64,000 bases of DNA, taken from assembly GCF_030433855.1 (NCBI RefSeq), contig NZ_JARUXC010000004.1:186001-250000 (forward strand), read 5' to 3'. Each line of letters begins with the position of its first letter. The stretch's first letter is position 1. The stretch is from Agreia sp. PsM10 (GTDB lineage Bacteria > Actinomycetota > Actinomycetes > Actinomycetales > Microbacteriaceae). Both the position numbers and the translations under genes were made by a program. The notes below the pieces were generated by a model that did not search any database, was not told where the DNA came from, and saw only the letters and a list, made by a program, of their open reading frames with translations. Below, piece by piece: positions 50,959 to 59,126 of the stretch.

Positions 50959-51861
50959 TCAGGGGCGCGGCGCACGGGGCGCCTGGGTGGTCGTGGTCCG
51001 GATGCGGTACAGGCTCGTCGAGGCGGTCACGTAGAGATCCCGGCCGGATGCTCCGCCGAAGCACACGTTCGACACCTTCTCGGGGATCGGGATCCGCTCC
51101 AGCACCTCGCCCGTCGACGAGAGAACCTGCACGGAGTCCTCGCTCGAGGTCCAGATGCGCCCCTCGACGTCGACCCTGAAACCGTCGGATGCCCCGGGCC
51201 GCACCACGGCGAACTCGCGACCGTTCGAGCAGGTCGCGCCGCGAACATCCACGTCGTACGCCCTGATATGCCGCGCGGCCGCCGAGCCCGCGTAGAACCC
51301 GGTGTCGGAGACGAAGAGCGTCTTCTCGTCGCGCGAGAACGCGAGACCGTTGGGGTGGATCATGTCGGTGATCACCGGGTCGACCACGCCCGTTGCGGGA
51401 TCGAGGCGGAACACGAAGCACCCCTCGTATTCGGGCTCGGCCGCGTGTCCCTCGCGCTCGGAGGGGTCGATTCCGTATGGCGGGTCGGTGAACCAGACGG
51501 TGCCGTCGGATGCGACGACGACGTCGTTCGGCGAGTTGAAGCGGACCCCGTTCCAGCGGTCGACGAGGGTCTGCGGAGGCGTGGAGCCGTCGACGCTCGT
51601 CTCGCGTTCGACGGAGCGGCGGCCGTGGCTGCACTGCACGACGCGGCCTTCGAGGTCGAGGGTGCGCCCGTTCGTGAACTCCGCGCCGGCACGGAACACG
51701 CGGGTTTCACCGCTCGCCTCGTCGTACTGCAGGATGCGATCGTTCGGGATGTCGCTCCAGCGCAGGCTGTCGAGGGCCCCGATCCACACGGGGCCTTCGC
51801 CCCACTCGGTTCCCGTGTAGAGGGTCTCGAGAGCGGCGCCGTCGAAGATGAGGGAGGTCAC
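50959..51861 (-). CDS. SMP-30/gluconolactonase family protein
   Basis: A 300-aa six-bladed beta-propeller lactonase. Metal ligands expected for the family appear in WGEGPVWIGALDSLRWSDIP (Glu), NSPNDVVVASDGTVWFTDPP (Asn/Asp) and HPNGLAFSRDEKTLFVSDTG (Asn/Asp). The GTG at 51861 is the only convincing start (GTGACCTCCCTC). It would hydrolyse a sugar lactone produced by an oxidoreductase such as the convergent SDR. It is divergent from the LacI gene at 52183, so it is likely under its control. Confidence 0.88.
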   Translation of the reverse strand: MTSLIFDGAALETLYTGTEWGEGPVWIGALDSLRWSDIPNDRILQYDEASGETRVFRAGAEFTNGRTLDLEGRVVQCSHGRRSVERETSVDGSTPPQTLVDRWNGVRFNSPNDVVVASDGTVWFTDPPYGIDPSEREGHAAEPEYEGCFVFRLDPATGVVDPVITDMIHPNGLAFSRDEKTLFVSDTGFYAGSAAARHIRAYDVDVRGATCSNGREFAVVRPGASDGFRVDVEGRIWTSSEDSVQVLSSTGEVLERIPIPEKVSNVCFGGASGRDLYVTASTSLYRIRTTTTQAPRAPRP

Positions 51862-51897
51862 GCCGTCATCCTGCCAGACGGCGCCTGCTCGGGTGTC

Positions 51898-51924
51898 GCA
51901 TCCGCGCCCCCGAGGCGCATCCGC
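51898..51924. repeat. GCATCCGCGCC-type short repeat, single copy
   Basis: GCATCCGCGCC, a short spacer, then GGCGCATCCGC. The same unit occurs as an inverted pair at 62329-62399. It lies in the divergent gap upstream of the SMP-30 gene. Confidence 0.65.
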
Positions 51925-52019
51925 TACCGGGCGACCGGACGCGGGTGCCCCGAACGGGCGCGGACGCGGCCCGCGGCCCGCGCGCCGTCGGAGCGCCCGC
52001 GTTGGAAATCGAGCGCTTC

Positions 52020-52125
52020 TTTGATACGTTTCAAAGATGCCGATCGTGAGCTTCGTTCAGTAGGGTCGGCTGACGGCTCGATTTGCCCGGCAATGGCGCG
52101 GGTACGGAGGATTGATACGTATGAC
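52020..52125. promoter_or_regulatory. Two LacI-type operators upstream of LacI and SMP-30 genes
   Basis: TTTGATACGTTTCAAA (52020-52035) is a near-perfect palindrome. A second partial site, TTGATACGTATGAC, is at 52112-52125. Both lie in the 321-bp divergent region 51862-52182. The rest of that region is a very GC-rich tract with one repeat unit and no gene. Confidence 0.65.
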
Positions 52126-52182
52126 TCGACCATTCTTTCGACCCGGCTCGGTCGACGTGACGTGGAGAAGGTGACCTGAGAC

Positions 52183-53217
52183 GTGGCTCGAGTAGGAATT
52201 CGCGAGGTCGCAAGCCTCGCCGAGGTGTCGTTGGGTACGGTGTCTCACTACATCAACCACCCGGACAGGGTGTCGCCGGAGAAGCGCCAGCGCATTCAGA
52301 AGGCGATCGACGACCTGGGTTTCGTGCGCAACAACGCGGCCTGGCAGCTGCGCCTCGGCCGCAGCGCAACAATCGCCTACATCGCTCCCGATGTGAGCAA
52401 CCCCTTCTTCGCAACGATCGCCGAGGGCGTCGAGCGCACCGCTGCAGCGGGAGGGCTCACGGTCTTCATCGCCAACTCCAACAGCTCGCGCGAACGCGAG
52501 GACAGCTACCTCGAGATGTTCGAGGCTCAGGGCGTGCAGGGAATGCTCGTGGCGTCGCACGAGCCGGTCGAGGATCGCCTCACGCAGATCCGTCTCCGGG
52601 GAACGCCGTCGGTTCTGATGGGGCAGCGGGCGACCTCACCGGCGCAGCCCTCGGTCTCGCTCGACGAGATGAAGGGCGGATTCCTGGCGGTCAGGCACCT
52701 CATCGACATCGGTCGCACCCGCATCGCCTACGTGGGAGGACCGCTCTCGGTTCCGCAGGTCGGGGAGCGGTACGAGGGCGCGCTCGCCGCGGCGAGGGAG
52801 TCCCCGGGAGTCACGATCGAGCAGATCGACGCGGTGGACCGCACGATCGCGGAGGGCCGCGATGTGGCCGACCAGATCGCTGCACGGCCGCCCGAGGAGC
52901 GGCCCGACGCGATCTTCGCGGTCAACGACCTTATGGCGCTGGGACTGCTGCAGACCCTCGTGGTCGAGCACGGCATCCGGGTGCCCCAGGACATCGCGAT
53001 CGTCGGCTATGACGACACGGTGTTCGGGGCGTCGTCGATCATTCCCCTCACCACGGTTCGCGGACCCCACGACTCGTTCGGGCCGACCGCCGTCGACCTT
53101 CTGAGGGCGGAGATCGCGGGGGAGGGGAGCGAGGACTCGAAGCACGTCGTCTTCGATCCCGAGCTCGTGATCAGGGCGTCGACAGTGGCTCCCGCTGCGT
53201 CTGCGTCTGCCGAGTAG
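52183..53217 (+). CDS. LacI-family transcriptional regulator
   Basis: A 344-aa repressor starting at the GTG at 52183. The helix-turn-helix is IREVASLAEVSLGTVSHYIN, where His-Tyr replaces the Asn-Val seen in the other LacI recognition helices here, so its operator may differ subtly. The effector domain has NPFFATIAEG, FAVNDLMALG and GYDDTVFGASSIIPL. It is flanked by the SMP-30 gene (divergent) and the sugar importer operon at 53447 (downstream, same strand), either or both of which may be its targets. Confidence 0.9.
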   Translation: MARVGIREVASLAEVSLGTVSHYINHPDRVSPEKRQRIQKAIDDLGFVRNNAAWQLRLGRSATIAYIAPDVSNPFFATIAEGVERTAAAGGLTVFIANSNSSREREDSYLEMFEAQGVQGMLVASHEPVEDRLTQIRLRGTPSVLMGQRATSPAQPSVSLDEMKGGFLAVRHLIDIGRTRIAYVGGPLSVPQVGERYEGALAAARESPGVTIEQIDAVDRTIAEGRDVADQIAARPPEERPDAIFAVNDLMALGLLQTLVVEHGIRVPQDIAIVGYDDTVFGASSIIPLTTVRGPHDSFGPTAVDLLRAEIAGEGSEDSKHVVFDPELVIRASTVAPAASASAE

Positions 53218-53221
53218 CTCG

Positions 53222-53246
53222 CCCTTCGACAGGCTCAGGGAACGGG
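53222..53246. repeat. CCCTTCGACAGGCTCAGGGA dispersed repeat
   Basis: Intergenic copy of the TTCGACAGGCTCAG family, directly after the LacI stop. The GGGAACGGG end pairs partly with the start. Related copies are at 18281, 18311 and 20692. Confidence 0.8.
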
Positions 53247-53446
53247 CGGACGTGTCGACGGATCTGTTACACGGCCGACCCGCCCGCTTAATCGTCGTGA
53301 AACACGGGTCTCATACTGTTGCGTCTTGCACACCCCGTTTCACTATCGCCCGAATATTCTTCTGGCCAATTTTGCAACTAAGTAGCATAATTCGAAACCA
53401 GCACCTGTTCCCTTCGCAGTCCCACCGAGATCTCGAGGAGCCACCC

Positions 53447-54754
53447 ATGAATTCCCGTCCACCGCTGAGGCGCTCGCGCCTCATTCCCCTCGCCGCGATT
53501 CTCGCGGTCACAGCACTGGCCGCAACCGGATGCGGCCGCTCCAGCGACGGCGCGGCACCCGAGGCCGCCGGCAGCCTCGCAGACGGACCGGCCACCGGAA
53601 AGGTGACCCTGTGGGCGCCGGACGGCGACGCCACCGCCCTCGACGACGTGCTCACCCCCTTCGAGAGCGACAACCCCGATGTCGACGTCGAGGTCACGCT
53701 CGTGCCCAGCGACGAATACAACACGAAGCTGCAGACGGCGATCGCGGCGGGAACCGCTCCCGACATCGCCTTCCTCTACACCGAGGCGCAGACCCAGTTC
53801 CTGGCATCGGATGCCTTCGCCCCCGTTCCCGACGGCGTGGCCGACTCCTCGTCGTTCTTCGAGGGATCCTGGGATGCGGGCGAGGTCGACGGAACCGCCT
53901 ACTCGGTGCCGTGGTACGCCTACACGCGCCTGCTCATCTACCGCGACGACTTCGCACAGAAGGCCGGAGCCACCCCTCCCGCCACCTGGGACGAGACGAT
54001 CCCCTTCTTCAAGAAGCTCGAAGAGGGCGGGGCCGAGAGCGGCTACGGTGCAGACGTCGGCTGGGACACCTACAACGGACAGAACCTCGCGATCTTCGGC
54101 TACCAGGCCGGCGAGACCCTGCTCAGCGACGACGGCTCGACGTGGGAGCTCGACACCCCGGGCATGATCGAGGCGGCCGAGTTCAACGCGTCGTTCTTCT
54201 CGTCGGGAGTCTCGTCGCCCGACACCCCCCAGTTCCTCGACACGCAGCCCTACCTCGTGGCGGGCAAGACCGGCTCGATGATCAGCGGCCCGTGGGTGAT
54301 CTCCGGCCTCGACACCACCGCAGGCGAAGAGGGCTGGACCGCGGCGCACATCCAGACGGCGGTTCTTCCCGCGGGTCCGGATGGCAACGTCGGGCAATTG
54401 GCCGGTGGAAGCTGGGCCGTCACGAAGAAGTCGGACAACGCCGACTCCGCCTGGAAGACCGTGAGCTTCATGGCCCAGGAGGACACGCAGGTCGCCCAGT
54501 ACGAGGCCGCCGGCAGCATGCCCGCCGTGGTCGCGGCGTGGGACGACCCGTCGATCGCCGACCAGCCCCTGCTCAAGCCGTTCTTCGAGCAGCTGAAGAA
54601 CGTCAAGCCCATGCCGTCGGTGAGCACCTGGAACGAGGTCTCGACCATGCTCGGCAAGGAGCTGGAGCAGGTCGCCCGCGGCAAGGAGACCGCCGCAGAG
54701 GCGATGGCGAACGCGCAGAAGAAGGCCGACAGCATCGGTACGGGCACGGACTGA
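53447..54754 (+). CDS. Extracellular sugar-binding lipoprotein of CUT1 ABC importer
   Basis: A 435-aa receptor. The signal peptide ends in the lipobox ALAATGC (Cys30). VTLWAPDGDATALDDVLTPF, GTAPDIAFLYTEAQTQFLAS and SVPWYAYTRLLIYRDDFAQK are typical of family 1 sugar-binding proteins. GAGGAG precedes the ATG. The 229-bp upstream region contains a dispersed repeat and an AT-rich stretch (53340-53395) with TAGCATAAT, a possible -10. First gene of an operon with two permeases, a carboxylesterase and a ROK regulator. Confidence 0.9.
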   Translation: MNSRPPLRRSRLIPLAAILAVTALAATGCGRSSDGAAPEAAGSLADGPATGKVTLWAPDGDATALDDVLTPFESDNPDVDVEVTLVPSDEYNTKLQTAIAAGTAPDIAFLYTEAQTQFLASDAFAPVPDGVADSSSFFEGSWDAGEVDGTAYSVPWYAYTRLLIYRDDFAQKAGATPPATWDETIPFFKKLEEGGAESGYGADVGWDTYNGQNLAIFGYQAGETLLSDDGSTWELDTPGMIEAAEFNASFFSSGVSSPDTPQFLDTQPYLVAGKTGSMISGPWVISGLDTTAGEEGWTAAHIQTAVLPAGPDGNVGQLAGGSWAVTKKSDNADSAWKTVSFMAQEDTQVAQYEAAGSMPAVVAAWDDPSIADQPLLKPFFEQLKNVKPMPSVSTWNEVSTMLGKELEQVARGKETAAEAMANAQKKADSIGTGTD

Positions 54755-54758
54755 TCCG

Positions 54759-55679
54759 ATGGCATTCGCCGTGCAGTCGAACAAGACGGGGGCGCCGCGC
54801 ACACGGCGGCGCCCCGCGCATACGGGGATCGCGTGGCTGTTCCTCGCCCCCTTCGCGGTGATCTTCGTGGTCTTCAGCGCCATCCCGATCATCTCGTCGC
54901 TCGCCATCAGCGTGACCGACATGCGCAGTGCAGACCTGCAGACGCCGTTCGGGGTGAACTTCGCAGGCCTCGAGAACTACGTGGCCCTGCTCTCCGACGG
55001 CAACTTCGTGCGGGCGATCCTCAACACCCTCCTGTTCGTGGTCGTGGGCGTTCCCGTGACCATGGCGGTGGGCTTCGCCCTCGCGCTCGTGCTGAACAGC
55101 GGCATCCGTCGGTTCCGCTCCGTCTTCCGTGGCCTCTTCTATGCGCCCGTGGTCACGAACATCGTCTCCGTCGCGTTGATCTGGCAGTACGCGTTCAACC
55201 AGAACGGCACGGTCAACGAGGTGCTCGCGAACCTCGGCTTCGCCGGTCCGAACTGGCTGGGCGACGAGAACCTCGCCATGCCGGTCGTCATCCTTCTCGG
55301 CATCTGGCGCAACTTCGGAACGGCCATGCTGCTGTTCCTCGCCGGCCTCCAGTCCGTGCCGGAGGACGTGCAGGAGGCCGCCGCCCTCGACGGCGCCGGC
55401 CCGTGGCGGCGGCTCTGGTCGATGACCATTCCGCTGATCATGCCCACGACGCTCCTGGTCTCCGTGCTGCTCTCGGTCTTCTTCCTGCAGGTCTTCGACG
55501 AGCCCTACCTGCTGACCAACGGCGGCCCGCTCGGGTCGACCGAATCGATGGCGCTCTTCACCTATCACCAGTTCGGGTTCGGCAACTTCGGCGTCTCGAG
55601 CGCGGCATCGTTCATCCTGCTGCTCATCGTCGCGGCGGTCAGCGCGCTCCAGTTCCGACTGCTGAGGAGTCGCTCATGA
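54759..55679 (+). CDS. Carbohydrate ABC transporter permease (MalF type)
   Basis: A 306-aa CUT1 permease. Basic N-terminal tail (residues 1-24), then WLFLAPFAVIFVVFSAIPII as the first span. DVQEAAALDGAGPWRRLWSM is the EAA loop and TNGGPLGSTESMALFTYHQF the MalF-type signature. It starts 4 bp after the receptor gene and its stop overlaps the next permease (ATGA). Confidence 0.9.
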   Translation: MAFAVQSNKTGAPRTRRRPAHTGIAWLFLAPFAVIFVVFSAIPIISSLAISVTDMRSADLQTPFGVNFAGLENYVALLSDGNFVRAILNTLLFVVVGVPVTMAVGFALALVLNSGIRRFRSVFRGLFYAPVVTNIVSVALIWQYAFNQNGTVNEVLANLGFAGPNWLGDENLAMPVVILLGIWRNFGTAMLLFLAGLQSVPEDVQEAAALDGAGPWRRLWSMTIPLIMPTTLLVSVLLSVFFLQVFDEPYLLTNGGPLGSTESMALFTYHQFGFGNFGVSSAASFILLLIVAAVSALQFRLLRSRS

Positions 55680-56500
55680 CCTCACGCCTGCGCCCCGCCG
55701 TGCTCTACACGGCGCTCATCGTGCTCGCCCTCGTCACGATCCTGCCGTTCATCTGGGTGATCTCCGGATCGCTCCGCACGACGAGCGACATCCAGGCGAA
55801 CCCCGGGGCCTGGCTGCCGTCCGAGGTGACCCTCGACAACTTCGCCCGCCTGTTCAGCCGCAACGGCTTCAGCACGTTCCTCGGCAACAGCGTGATCGTG
55901 GCGATCGTCATCGTCATAGGCAACATCATCGCCGCCTCGATGGCCGGCTTCGCCCTGGCGAAGCTCGAGTTCCGCGGCAAGAGGGTCGCCTTCGCCGCCG
56001 TGCTGATCGCGCTGATGGTGCCCTTCTCCGCCACCTTCGTTCCGCAGTTCGTGGTGACCGTTCAGCTCGGCCTCGTCGACACCCTCGCCGGAATCGCCCT
56101 GCCCAGCCTCGTGCTGCCGATCTCGATCTTCATCATGAGGCAGTTCGCCGCGAGCATCCCCGACGAACTGCTCGAGGCCGCCCGCATCGACGGCGCGAAC
56201 GAGGTGCGCATCTTCTTTCAGATCTTCCTGCCCCTGGCCGGCCCCGCCGTGGCGACGGTCACGATCATGTCGTTCCTGGCCTCGTGGAACAACTTCATCT
56301 GGCCGCTGATCGTGGCCCAGAGCGCCGACAGCTACACCCTGCCCGTCGGCCTCGCGGCGATGAGCCAGGCGGCGCAGAACGTGACCGACTACGGCCTCGT
56401 GCTCGCCGGCGCCGTGATCGTGATGCTGCCTGTTCTCGTGCTGTTCCTGTTCCTGCAGCGCTACTTCGTGCAGGGCATCGTGTCGACCGGACTGAAATGA
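55676..56500 (+). CDS. Carbohydrate ABC transporter permease (MalG type)
   Basis: A 274-aa CUT1 permease with six spans. LLEAARIDGANEVRIFFQIF is the EAA loop; the C-terminus ends QRYFVQGIVSTGLK. Start and stop both overlap neighbours (ATGA), linking it tightly to the partner permease and to the carboxylesterase gene. The ATPase must be supplied from elsewhere. Confidence 0.9.
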   Translation: MTSRLRPAVLYTALIVLALVTILPFIWVISGSLRTTSDIQANPGAWLPSEVTLDNFARLFSRNGFSTFLGNSVIVAIVIVIGNIIAASMAGFALAKLEFRGKRVAFAAVLIALMVPFSATFVPQFVVTVQLGLVDTLAGIALPSLVLPISIFIMRQFAASIPDELLEAARIDGANEVRIFFQIFLPLAGPAVATVTIMSFLASWNNFIWPLIVAQSADSYTLPVGLAAMSQAAQNVTDYGLVLAGAVIVMLPVLVLFLFLQRYFVQGIVSTGLK

Positions 56501-57885
56501 TGGAGGCCATGATCGAGGTCGACTGCGCTGCTGGCACGATCGTCGGCTCCACCGACGGGGTGGATGCGCAATTCCTCGGCATCCCCTTCGCCGAGGCGCC
56601 CGTCGGTGCGCGTCGCTTCTCCGCGCCCGAGCCGCGGGCCGTCTTCGACGAGCCGTTCGCGGCATCCGCTTTCGGGGCCACGCCGCAGCGCGGCCGGCCC
56701 TACCCGATCACGGCCATCCCCGAGCCGTCTATCGCGGGAGACGACACCCTCTCCCTCAACGTGTTCGCGCCGGCCGACGGTGTCGGCTCGGGCGCCGCGC
56801 CGGTTCTGGTCTACATCCACGGCGGAGGGTACGTCGCCGGCTCCCCGGTCGGCCCCTGGTACGACGGCGCCGCCCTGACCCGCGATGGCATCGTGATGGT
56901 CACGCTGTCGTACAGGCTGGGCGTCGACGGCTTCGCCGCGGTGGATGGCCGCGCCAACCGCGGAATGGCCGACTGGCTGCTGGCCCTCGCGTGGGTGCGC
57001 GACAACATCGCCGCGTTCGGGGGAGATCCGGGCCGGGTCACCGTTGCCGGGCAGTCCGCGGGCGGAGGCGCCGTTCTCGCGCTGCTCGCCAGCCCCGCCG
57101 CGCAGGCGCTGTTCCACCGGGCCGTCGCGATCTCGCCGGTCGACCTCTCCAGCCCACTCGACGAGGCCGCCCGTGTAACCACGGCGCTCGCGGACTCGCT
57201 GGGCGTCTCGCCGACGGCCGAGGGCCTCGGCTCGGTCGACCCGGATGCGCTGCAGCGGGCGGTCATCACCTGGGGCGAGCGGCACCCGGGCACGGAGCCG
57301 CTGCTGTTCGAACCGGTGAGCGGCGACGAGCTGCTGCCCCTGTCCATCCGAGCCGGCCTCGCGGTGACCGGGCTCGACAAGCCTCTTCTCATCGGCGCGA
57401 CCGCCGACGAGTTCGACAGTCCGGGCTTCGCGGGCTCGGACGCCGAGCCGGAGGCGGAGACGCACGGCACGGCAGATGTCGCTGCTCCGCGCCAGACCGA
57501 CGTTCTCTTCAGGGCGAGCGTGCTGCGCACGGCCCGGGCACGGGCATCCGGTGCCGCAGGCACGTGGCTCTACTCGTTCGACTGGGCATCGCCGGTGCTG
57601 CGCGGCGCCGCCCACTGCACCGACCTCCCCTTCTTCTTCGACATCCTCGGCGCCGAGGGGGTCGAGGCGGTCCTCGGCGACGAGCCGCCCGCCACACTGG
57701 CCGCCCGCATGCACCGGGAGTTCGTCGCCTTCGTGACGGGAGCCGAGCCCTCCTGGCCCGCCGCCAGGGGCGTCGAGTCAGACCCGGTGCTCGTCTTCGG
57801 CGTGGTGTCGAGCGACTCGACCGCGCTCGTTCCCGGCGCGTACGACGCGGTTCTGCCGCTCGTCGACGCCGATCTGGGAGAGTGA
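56497..57885 (+). CDS. Type B carboxylesterase/lipase family protein
   Basis: A 462-aa alpha/beta hydrolase. VYIHGGGYVAGSPVGPWYDG forms the oxyanion hole. The nucleophile is Ser187 in GQSAGGG. FLGIPFAEAPVGARRFSAPE and SLNVFAP are N-terminal family motifs, and HCTDLPFFF near the C-terminus holds the likely catalytic His. ATG at 56497 overlaps the permease stop; ATGs at 56500 and 56509 are alternatives. No signal peptide, so it is an intracellular esterase. Coupled to a sugar importer, it probably removes acyl groups (acetyl or hydroxycinnamoyl) from an imported acylated glycoside. This is inferred from context. Confidence 0.88.
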   Translation: MMEAMIEVDCAAGTIVGSTDGVDAQFLGIPFAEAPVGARRFSAPEPRAVFDEPFAASAFGATPQRGRPYPITAIPEPSIAGDDTLSLNVFAPADGVGSGAAPVLVYIHGGGYVAGSPVGPWYDGAALTRDGIVMVTLSYRLGVDGFAAVDGRANRGMADWLLALAWVRDNIAAFGGDPGRVTVAGQSAGGGAVLALLASPAAQALFHRAVAISPVDLSSPLDEAARVTTALADSLGVSPTAEGLGSVDPDALQRAVITWGERHPGTEPLLFEPVSGDELLPLSIRAGLAVTGLDKPLLIGATADEFDSPGFAGSDAEPEAETHGTADVAAPRQTDVLFRASVLRTARARASGAAGTWLYSFDWASPVLRGAAHCTDLPFFFDILGAEGVEAVLGDEPPATLAARMHREFVAFVTGAEPSWPAARGVESDPVLVFGVVSSDSTALVPGAYDAVLPLVDADLGE

Positions 57886-57889
57886 GCAG

Positions 57890-59020
57890 ATGCCTGGACT
57901 CGACCCGAGCGCGATGCGCCGACTGAATACCTCCGTGGTGCTGCGCGCCCTCGCCGAGCACGACGAGCCCGTGACGATGGCGACCCTCGTGGGGCAGGTC
58001 AAACTGTCGCGGCGCACGGTCGAGCTCATCCTCACCCAGCTCTGCGAGAGCGGCTGGGCCGTCGAGGTCACGCCCGTGCACGCGGATGTCGGACGGCCCC
58101 CGCGCTACTTCTCGTTCGAGGCCGACCGCGCCCTCGTCGCGGCCGTGCGCGTCGATACGCACGCCGCAAGCGCGGCCGTCTCCGACATCCGGGGCCGAGT
58201 GCTCGGCAGGGGCCTGGTGACCCTGCGCGATTACTCCGACACCGACCAGGTGATGATCGACGCCGTCGAGGCTGTGGATGCGGCCATTCGCGAGTCGGGC
58301 CAGCCCCGCGACCGGGTGCGCGCCGGGGCCGTCGCGGCCGGTGGCGCGATTGACGAAGACGGTGTGGTGCGCCGTCTCATCAACTCGCCCGGGTGGAACG
58401 AGTTCGCTCTCGCCCGCGAACTCGGTGCGCGGCTCGGCATCCCTCTCTTCGCCGACAACGACGCCAACCTCGCCGCCCTCGCCGAGCATTGGCGCGGAGC
58501 GGCCCAGGAGACCGACACGTTCGCCTGGTGCATCTTCGGAAACCGCGCCGGTATCGGCATCGTGATCGGGGGAGTCGTGCACCGGGGTTTCCAGGGAGGT
58601 GCCGGTGAGATCGTCGAGGCGGGGGCGCTCGATGCGATGCGCATGGAGTCGCAGCCGTTCGGTCTGTTGACTTCGCCGCTGGTCGAGGAACGCCGCCAGG
58701 CAGCGGAGTGGCTGGTCAGGGCGCGCGCCGGCGATGCCGAGGCCCTGGAGCTTCTCGGCGAGTTCGCCGACGACGTCGCCCGCCTGCTCTCGTCGCTGGC
58801 GTGGACGATCGCGCCGGAGGTGATCGTGCTCGGGGGAGGCCTCGAGGTGGCGGAGGACCTGCTTCTTCCCCGCGTCGTCGAGGCCATGAAGCAGCTCGGC
58901 ACCCTGCGTATCGACGTGCGCGCGACCACGATCGGGGCGGATGCCCCCCTGCTCGGCGCGGTCAAGCTCGTGCTCGACCGCATGGACGTGGAGTTCTTCG
59001 GGCCGACCATCGCGGCGTGA
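57890..59020 (+). CDS. ROK-family transcriptional regulator
   Basis: A 376-aa protein with an N-terminal winged helix (residues 5-60, MRRLNTSVVLRALAEHDEPV, LSRRTVELILTQL) and a ROK kinase-like domain. FADNDANLAALAEHW carries the ROK Asp, and GGAGEIVEAG the ROK signature. The zinc motif CxCGxxGCxE that normally follows GGAGEI is absent (ALDAMRMESQ), so this is a non-zinc variant. It starts 5 bp after the esterase gene. It may regulate the importer/esterase operon or the flavoenzyme operon starting 107 bp downstream. Confidence 0.88.
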   Translation: MPGLDPSAMRRLNTSVVLRALAEHDEPVTMATLVGQVKLSRRTVELILTQLCESGWAVEVTPVHADVGRPPRYFSFEADRALVAAVRVDTHAASAAVSDIRGRVLGRGLVTLRDYSDTDQVMIDAVEAVDAAIRESGQPRDRVRAGAVAAGGAIDEDGVVRRLINSPGWNEFALARELGARLGIPLFADNDANLAALAEHWRGAAQETDTFAWCIFGNRAGIGIVIGGVVHRGFQGGAGEIVEAGALDAMRMESQPFGLLTSPLVEERRQAAEWLVRARAGDAEALELLGEFADDVARLLSSLAWTIAPEVIVLGGGLEVAEDLLLPRVVEAMKQLGTLRIDVRATTIGADAPLLGAVKLVLDRMDVEFFGPTIAA

Positions 59021-59126
59021 CCCGCGGCGGGGCCTAGCCTCGCACCGTCACCACGACCCATATCGTCACCACGAATTTCGCAACACAGTACGCAAACACC
59101 CGCAGGACAGGAACCAGGAGCTTCGA

